Source: Acidobacteriota bacterium | GTDB lineage: Bacteria > Acidobacteriota > Aminicenantia > Aminicenantales > Saccharicenantaceae | Direction of reading: 5' to 3' | DNA: 64,000 nucleotides | Assembly (NCBI GenBank): GCA_039683095.1 | Contig: JBDKSB010000011.1 | Coordinates: forward strand, 62,001 to 126,000 | Part shown: positions 60,720 through 64,000 of the stretch, one piece after another | Layout of the letters: each line of letters begins with the position of its first letter | Position numbering within the stretch: the stretch's first letter is position 1 | Program-made: the position numbers and the translations under genes | Notes under the pieces: model-generated | What the model saw: the letters and a program-made list of their open reading frames with translations, nothing else | What the model was told of the DNA's origin: nothing | Databases searched by the model: none

Positions 60720-63524
60720 TTGGACTGCCCGCGGTGCGGGGCCCCGAACCCCGGCAACTCCCGCTTTTGCGCGGCCTGCGCCTTTCCGCTCGCCGCAACC
60801 GGCGCGCCTGACGCGTCCGCCGCGCCAGCCGACGCTTCCACCGCCCCGCCCTCCGTCACCACGACTGTCGACCCCTTCGCCCGCGCCCCGGCCGCGGCTG
60901 CCGTCGTCGCCGGCAAGTACCGCATCCTCGGCGAGATCGGCCGCGGCGGCATGGGCGTCGTCTACGAGGCCGAGGACCTGCGCCTGAAGCGGCCGGTCGC
61001 CCTCAAGTTCCTGCCGGCCGGGCTGACCGACAACCCCGAGGCCCGCGAACGCTTCGTCCACGAGGCCCGGGCCGCCTCGATCCTCGACAACCCCCACATC
61101 TGCACCATCCACGAGATAGGCGAGAGCGAGGACGGCCGCATGTTCATCGCCATGGCCCTTTGCCGCGGCGAGAGCCTGCGGACGATCATCCGCCGCGGCG
61201 CGCTCCTCCCGGCCGAGGCCCTGTCGCTCGCCGCGCAGGTGGCCGAAGGCCTGGCCGCCGCCCACGCCGCCGGCATCATACACCGCGACATCAAGCCGGC
61301 CAACATCCTGGTCACCTGGGAGGGCACGGCCCGCATCGCTGACTTCGGCCTGGCCAAGATCGCCGGCCAGGCCCGCCTGACCCGCGACGGCCGGGCCGTC
61401 GGCACGGTCGCCTACATGTCGCCCGAGCAGCTCCAGGGCGCCGACGTGGACGCCCGCTCCGACGTCTGGTCGCTCGGCATCGTCCTCTACGAGATGCTGA
61501 CCGGCTCGCTCCCGTTCCGGGGGGAGAACGAGCATTCCCTGGCCTACGCCATCGTCAACGGCGGGGCGCCGGCGTTCGACGCCCTCCCGGCCGGCACGCC
61601 GCCCGGCTGCGCCGAGATCCTCGAACGGGCCCTGGCCCGGGACCCGGCCGGCCGCTATGCCTCGGCCGTCGAGATGGCCGGAGCCCTCGAGGCCGTCAAC
61701 GAGAAGACCGGCTATTCCGGGCACGTCCACGCCGTGGCGGGGGAGAGGCCGTCTGTCTCGGGTGCCAGTCCCCGGCCCCGGGCCCTTCCGCCGCTGGCCC
61801 GGCTGTCCATCGCGCTTTCCGCCGTCCTTGTCGTTCTCGTCGGGGCCGTCTTTCTCGGCCTCCCGCGCAAGGTCGCCGTCCTCCTCGGCTTCGTCTCTGC
61901 GCGTCCCGAAGCCTCGCGCCGCATCACCGTCTTTGCCCCGGCCGTCCTGGGCGAGGCCGCGTCCGACCGCGTCCTGGCCGCCGGCCTCGCGGAATACCTC
62001 CGCGTCAGGCTCGACGCGATCGCCCGCGCCTCCCGCTCCTGGGTCACGCCGGTCGACCATCTCTACACCTACGACGTGCTCGAGGCGTCCGACGCCTTCC
62101 GCGTCCTCGGCTCCAACGTCGTCGTCGCCGGGACGCTCAGGCGCGTCGGCGACACCCTGACCCTGACCCTCGACGCGCTCGACCCGGTCCGGGCCAGCCG
62201 CCTGGCCTCGGTGCAGAAGACCGACCATATCGCCAACATCGCCACCTGGCGCGACGATCTCGTCCGCGAGACCGCCGCCCTGGTCGGATTGGCGATGCCG
62301 GCTTCCGCCTCCCTGCCCGCCGTCACGACCGTGCCCGGGGCCTTCGAGGCCTACCTCCGCGGCCTCGGCCACCTGGCCCTCAGCTACGCCGAGGCCCAGG
62401 ACCCGGCCTCGCCCGCCTGCGCCGAAGCCCTCGCCTCGGCCATAGCGGCCCTCGAGGAAGCGGTCCGCCTCGACCCCTCCTTCACGGAAGCTTCGATCGA
62501 CCTGGCCGAAGCCTGCCGGATGAAGGCCGTCCCGGACAAGGACCCGGCCCCGGCCGCCCGGGCCGAGTCCCTCATCCGCGCGGTGCTGGCGACGAACGGC
62601 GGCCTGGCCCGCGCCCACCTCGTTCTCGGCGCGATCCTGCGTCGGCTCGGCCGAGACGCCGAGGCCCGCCCGGAGATCGAACGGGCCGTAGCCCTCGATC
62701 CCCTCTGCTACGACGCCCAGATCAGGCTGGCCTACGTCTACGAGGACGCGAACGAGCCGGCCAAGGCCGAGGCGGCCTACCGGGCCGCGATCAAGGCCCG
62801 GCCCGGCTACTGGGCCGGCCGGTCCTTCCTGGCGATCTTCCACTTCTATCGCGGCGACTACGTCCGGGCCAGGGAAGAGCTCGAGGCCGCCAGCCGCGAC
62901 TGCCCCGGCAACATCGTCGTCCTCAACGACCTGGGAGCCGTGCACTTCAAGCTGGACGCCTATGACCGGGCCATCGCCGTCTTCGAGCGCTCCAACGCCA
63001 TCAAGCGCAACCCCGACGCCTGCGGCAACCTGGCCACCCTCTACTACTACAGCGGCCGCTTCGCCGACTCGGTCAACATGAACGAGGCCTCGCTCGGCTT
63101 CGGGCCGAGCGTTTTCGCCTACGTCCTCTGGGGCAACCTGGGCGACGCTTACAGCTTCACCACGGGCAACGGCGACAAGGCTGACGCGGCCTACGGAAAA
63201 GCCATCGACCTGGCCGAGCAGGCCCTGGCCGCCGATCCCGGCAACGCCCGGGCCCGGGCCACCCTGGCCGTGGACCTGGCCAAGGCCAGGCAGGCGGCGC
63301 GCTCCCGCCGGGAGATCGAGGCCGTCCTGAAAGCCCGGCCCGGCGACACGGCCATCATGCAGCGGGCGGTCTTCGCCTTCGATCTCGTCGGGGACCGGCC
63401 GCGGGCCCTGGCGATCCTGCGCGAGTACGTCAAGCTCAAGGGCCCGATGGAAGAGATCGGCCGCGATCCGCTCCTGGCCGCCCTGCGCCGGGACCCCGGC
63501 TACGTCGCTATCACGTCGAAATGA
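60720..63524 (+). CDS. Membrane Ser/Thr protein kinase with TPR sensor region
   Basis: A 934-residue PknB-type kinase. A zinc-ribbon (CPRC...CAAC) opens the protein. The kinase domain (~65-330) has GRGGMG, catalytic Lys in VALKFLP (~96), HRDIKPANI (~190), DFGLAK and MSPEQ. A membrane helix spans ~359-381. The extracytoplasmic part begins with a TolB-N-like domain (~390-530) followed by TPR repeats to the end. The start is a TTG with GGGGAG 7 nt upstream; it is supported by the canonical zinc-ribbon beginning MDCPRCG. Targets unknown. Confidence 0.92.
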   Translation: MDCPRCGAPNPGNSRFCAACAFPLAATGAPDASAAPADASTAPPSVTTTVDPFARAPAAAAVVAGKYRILGEIGRGGMGVVYEAEDLRLKRPVALKFLPAGLTDNPEARERFVHEARAASILDNPHICTIHEIGESEDGRMFIAMALCRGESLRTIIRRGALLPAEALSLAAQVAEGLAAAHAAGIIHRDIKPANILVTWEGTARIADFGLAKIAGQARLTRDGRAVGTVAYMSPEQLQGADVDARSDVWSLGIVLYEMLTGSLPFRGENEHSLAYAIVNGGAPAFDALPAGTPPGCAEILERALARDPAGRYASAVEMAGALEAVNEKTGYSGHVHAVAGERPSVSGASPRPRALPPLARLSIALSAVLVVLVGAVFLGLPRKVAVLLGFVSARPEASRRITVFAPAVLGEAASDRVLAAGLAEYLRVRLDAIARASRSWVTPVDHLYTYDVLEASDAFRVLGSNVVVAGTLRRVGDTLTLTLDALDPVRASRLASVQKTDHIANIATWRDDLVRETAALVGLAMPASASLPAVTTVPGAFEAYLRGLGHLALSYAEAQDPASPACAEALASAIAALEEAVRLDPSFTEASIDLAEACRMKAVPDKDPAPAARAESLIRAVLATNGGLARAHLVLGAILRRLGRDAEARPEIERAVALDPLCYDAQIRLAYVYEDANEPAKAEAAYRAAIKARPGYWAGRSFLAIFHFYRGDYVRAREELEAASRDCPGNIVVLNDLGAVHFKLDAYDRAIAVFERSNAIKRNPDACGNLATLYYYSGRFADSVNMNEASLGFGPSVFAYVLWGNLGDAYSFTTGNGDKADAAYGKAIDLAEQALAADPGNARARATLAVDLAKARQAARSRREIEAVLKARPGDTAIMQRAVFAFDLVGDRPRALAILREYVKLKGPMEEIGRDPLLAALRRDPGYVAITSK

Positions 63525-63558
63525 CGGATAGATCAGGCCCGCGAAGGAGGGGAATACG

Positions 63559-63927
63559 ATGGCCAAAATAACAGTGAAACCAGGACCGCGCGAAAAGCCC
63601 GGGCCGAGGCCCAGGGCCGACGTCGTGGTCGGGGTCAAGCTCGGCCGGATCGCCTGCGAGCCGAGCTGCCTCTACGTCAACCGGGGGGACAAGATCGTCT
63701 GGCGCTTCGATCCGAGCCACGCCTACGCGGTCATCATCAAGGTCTTCGCCGGACCGCTCGATTGGGATTACGCGGTCGTCCGCCGGGGAGCAGGCCGGCT
63801 CAGGGCGGCCGTCGCCCGCGACGCCAAGCCCGGGTTCTATCCCTACGCCGTCGTCGCCGAGGTCGAAGGGCGGCTGCTCGTGGCGGACCCGGAGATCATC
63901 ATCCCGCCGCCGAGGGGCGGCCACTGA
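63559..63927 (+). CDS. Small cupredoxin-like hypothetical protein
   Basis: A 122-residue protein without a signal peptide. Strands such as CLYVNRGDKIVWRFDPSHAY and GFYPYAVVAEVEG suggest a cupredoxin/Ig-like sandwich, but the copper ligand set is not evident. GAAGGAGG precedes the ATG. It follows the kinase gene by 34 nt and may be co-transcribed. Function unknown. Confidence 0.7.
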   Translation: MAKITVKPGPREKPGPRPRADVVVGVKLGRIACEPSCLYVNRGDKIVWRFDPSHAYAVIIKVFAGPLDWDYAVVRRGAGRLRAAVARDAKPGFYPYAVVAEVEGRLLVADPEIIIPPPRGGH

Positions 63928-63969
63928 TCGAGGGCCGGGCCCGGGGGGAGAGAGGGAAGGGCGCCCGGC

Positions 63970-64000
63970 TCAGAACTCGCGGTCGTCGCGCTTGCAGTAG
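63970..64000 (-). CDS. C-terminal end of a gene entering from the right edge
   Basis: On the minus strand an open frame enters from the window edge and ends at TGA after the residues YCKRDDREF. Nine codons are too few to identify the product; coding use is a guess based on the absence of any other feature. Confidence 0.3.
   Translation of the reverse strand, partial: YCKRDDREF

Noticed and set aside
1-64000. Selenoprotein genes with in-frame UGA
   Set aside because: With the Sec machinery present I looked for catalytic sites interrupted by TGA, but every recognised gene is complete and SelD uses Cys.
1-64000. CRISPR array, rRNA operon or intact insertion sequence
   Set aside because: No regularly spaced repeats, no rRNA-like stretches and no transposase genes were seen; the only recombinase is the fragment at 19804-19998.

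Overview
The window is a GC-rich (roughly two-thirds G+C by eye), gene-dense bacterial chromosome segment. Diderm traits include many Sec signal peptides and lipoboxes, a DsbD-type periplasmic domain and an outer-membrane barrel candidate. Together with paired DUF3857/transglutaminase proteins, a secreted Tricorn-type peptidase, B12-dependent glutamate fermentation and selenocysteine machinery, this suggests an anaerobic fermenter of the Acidobacteriota/Candidatus Aminicenantes type. The taxonomy is an inference from gene content; no rRNA is present.

Layout. 1-2569: acyl-CoA synthetase with an unusual C-terminal extension, cut by the window edge. 2729-12548: a tightly overlapping operon for the methylaspartate route of glutamate breakdown: GntR regulator, glutamate mutase GlmS-MutL-GlmE, methylaspartate ammonia-lyase, AtuA-like protein, DUF4387, P-loop/tRNA_SAD protein and a class I fumarase that is probably mesaconase. 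12523-17340: secreted proteins, including two DUF3857/transglutaminase proteins, one of which lacks the catalytic Cys. 17797-21006: an AT-rich, decayed integrative element inside the tRNA-Sec gene selC. It is bounded by a 70-bp direct repeat with 67 matches, contains a truncated tyrosine recombinase and carries four small secreted proteins. 21209-30654: Tricorn-like peptidase, membrane protein, ABC1 kinase, TPR lipoprotein, a permease-ABC ATPase-NYN operon and an AHSA1 protein.

30848-36020: dsbD-alpha-like gene, selA, selD and selB behind one strong promoter. With selC this gives a complete Sec-insertion system; SelD carries an N-terminal six-Cys module. 36146-44151: a leftward run that looks like amino-sugar use (YitT, DUF4861-like, ROK, PIG-L deacetylase, NagB, Usp, lipoprotein). 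44388-46873: KDPG aldolase, MFS transporter and nitroreductase. 47112-63927: secreted or processing proteins (DUF4412, C69 dipeptidase, GH97, M14 and M3 peptidases, barrel protein), plus Rnk, MetK and a Ser/Thr kinase with TPRs.

Two kinds of intergenic repeat stand out between 50 and 60 kb. One is a pair of ~235-242 bp elements with matching terminal inverted repeats on either side of the GH97 gene. The other is a set of REP-like palindromes, the largest at 56017-56268. One element of each kind supplies the stop codon of its upstream neighbour gene.
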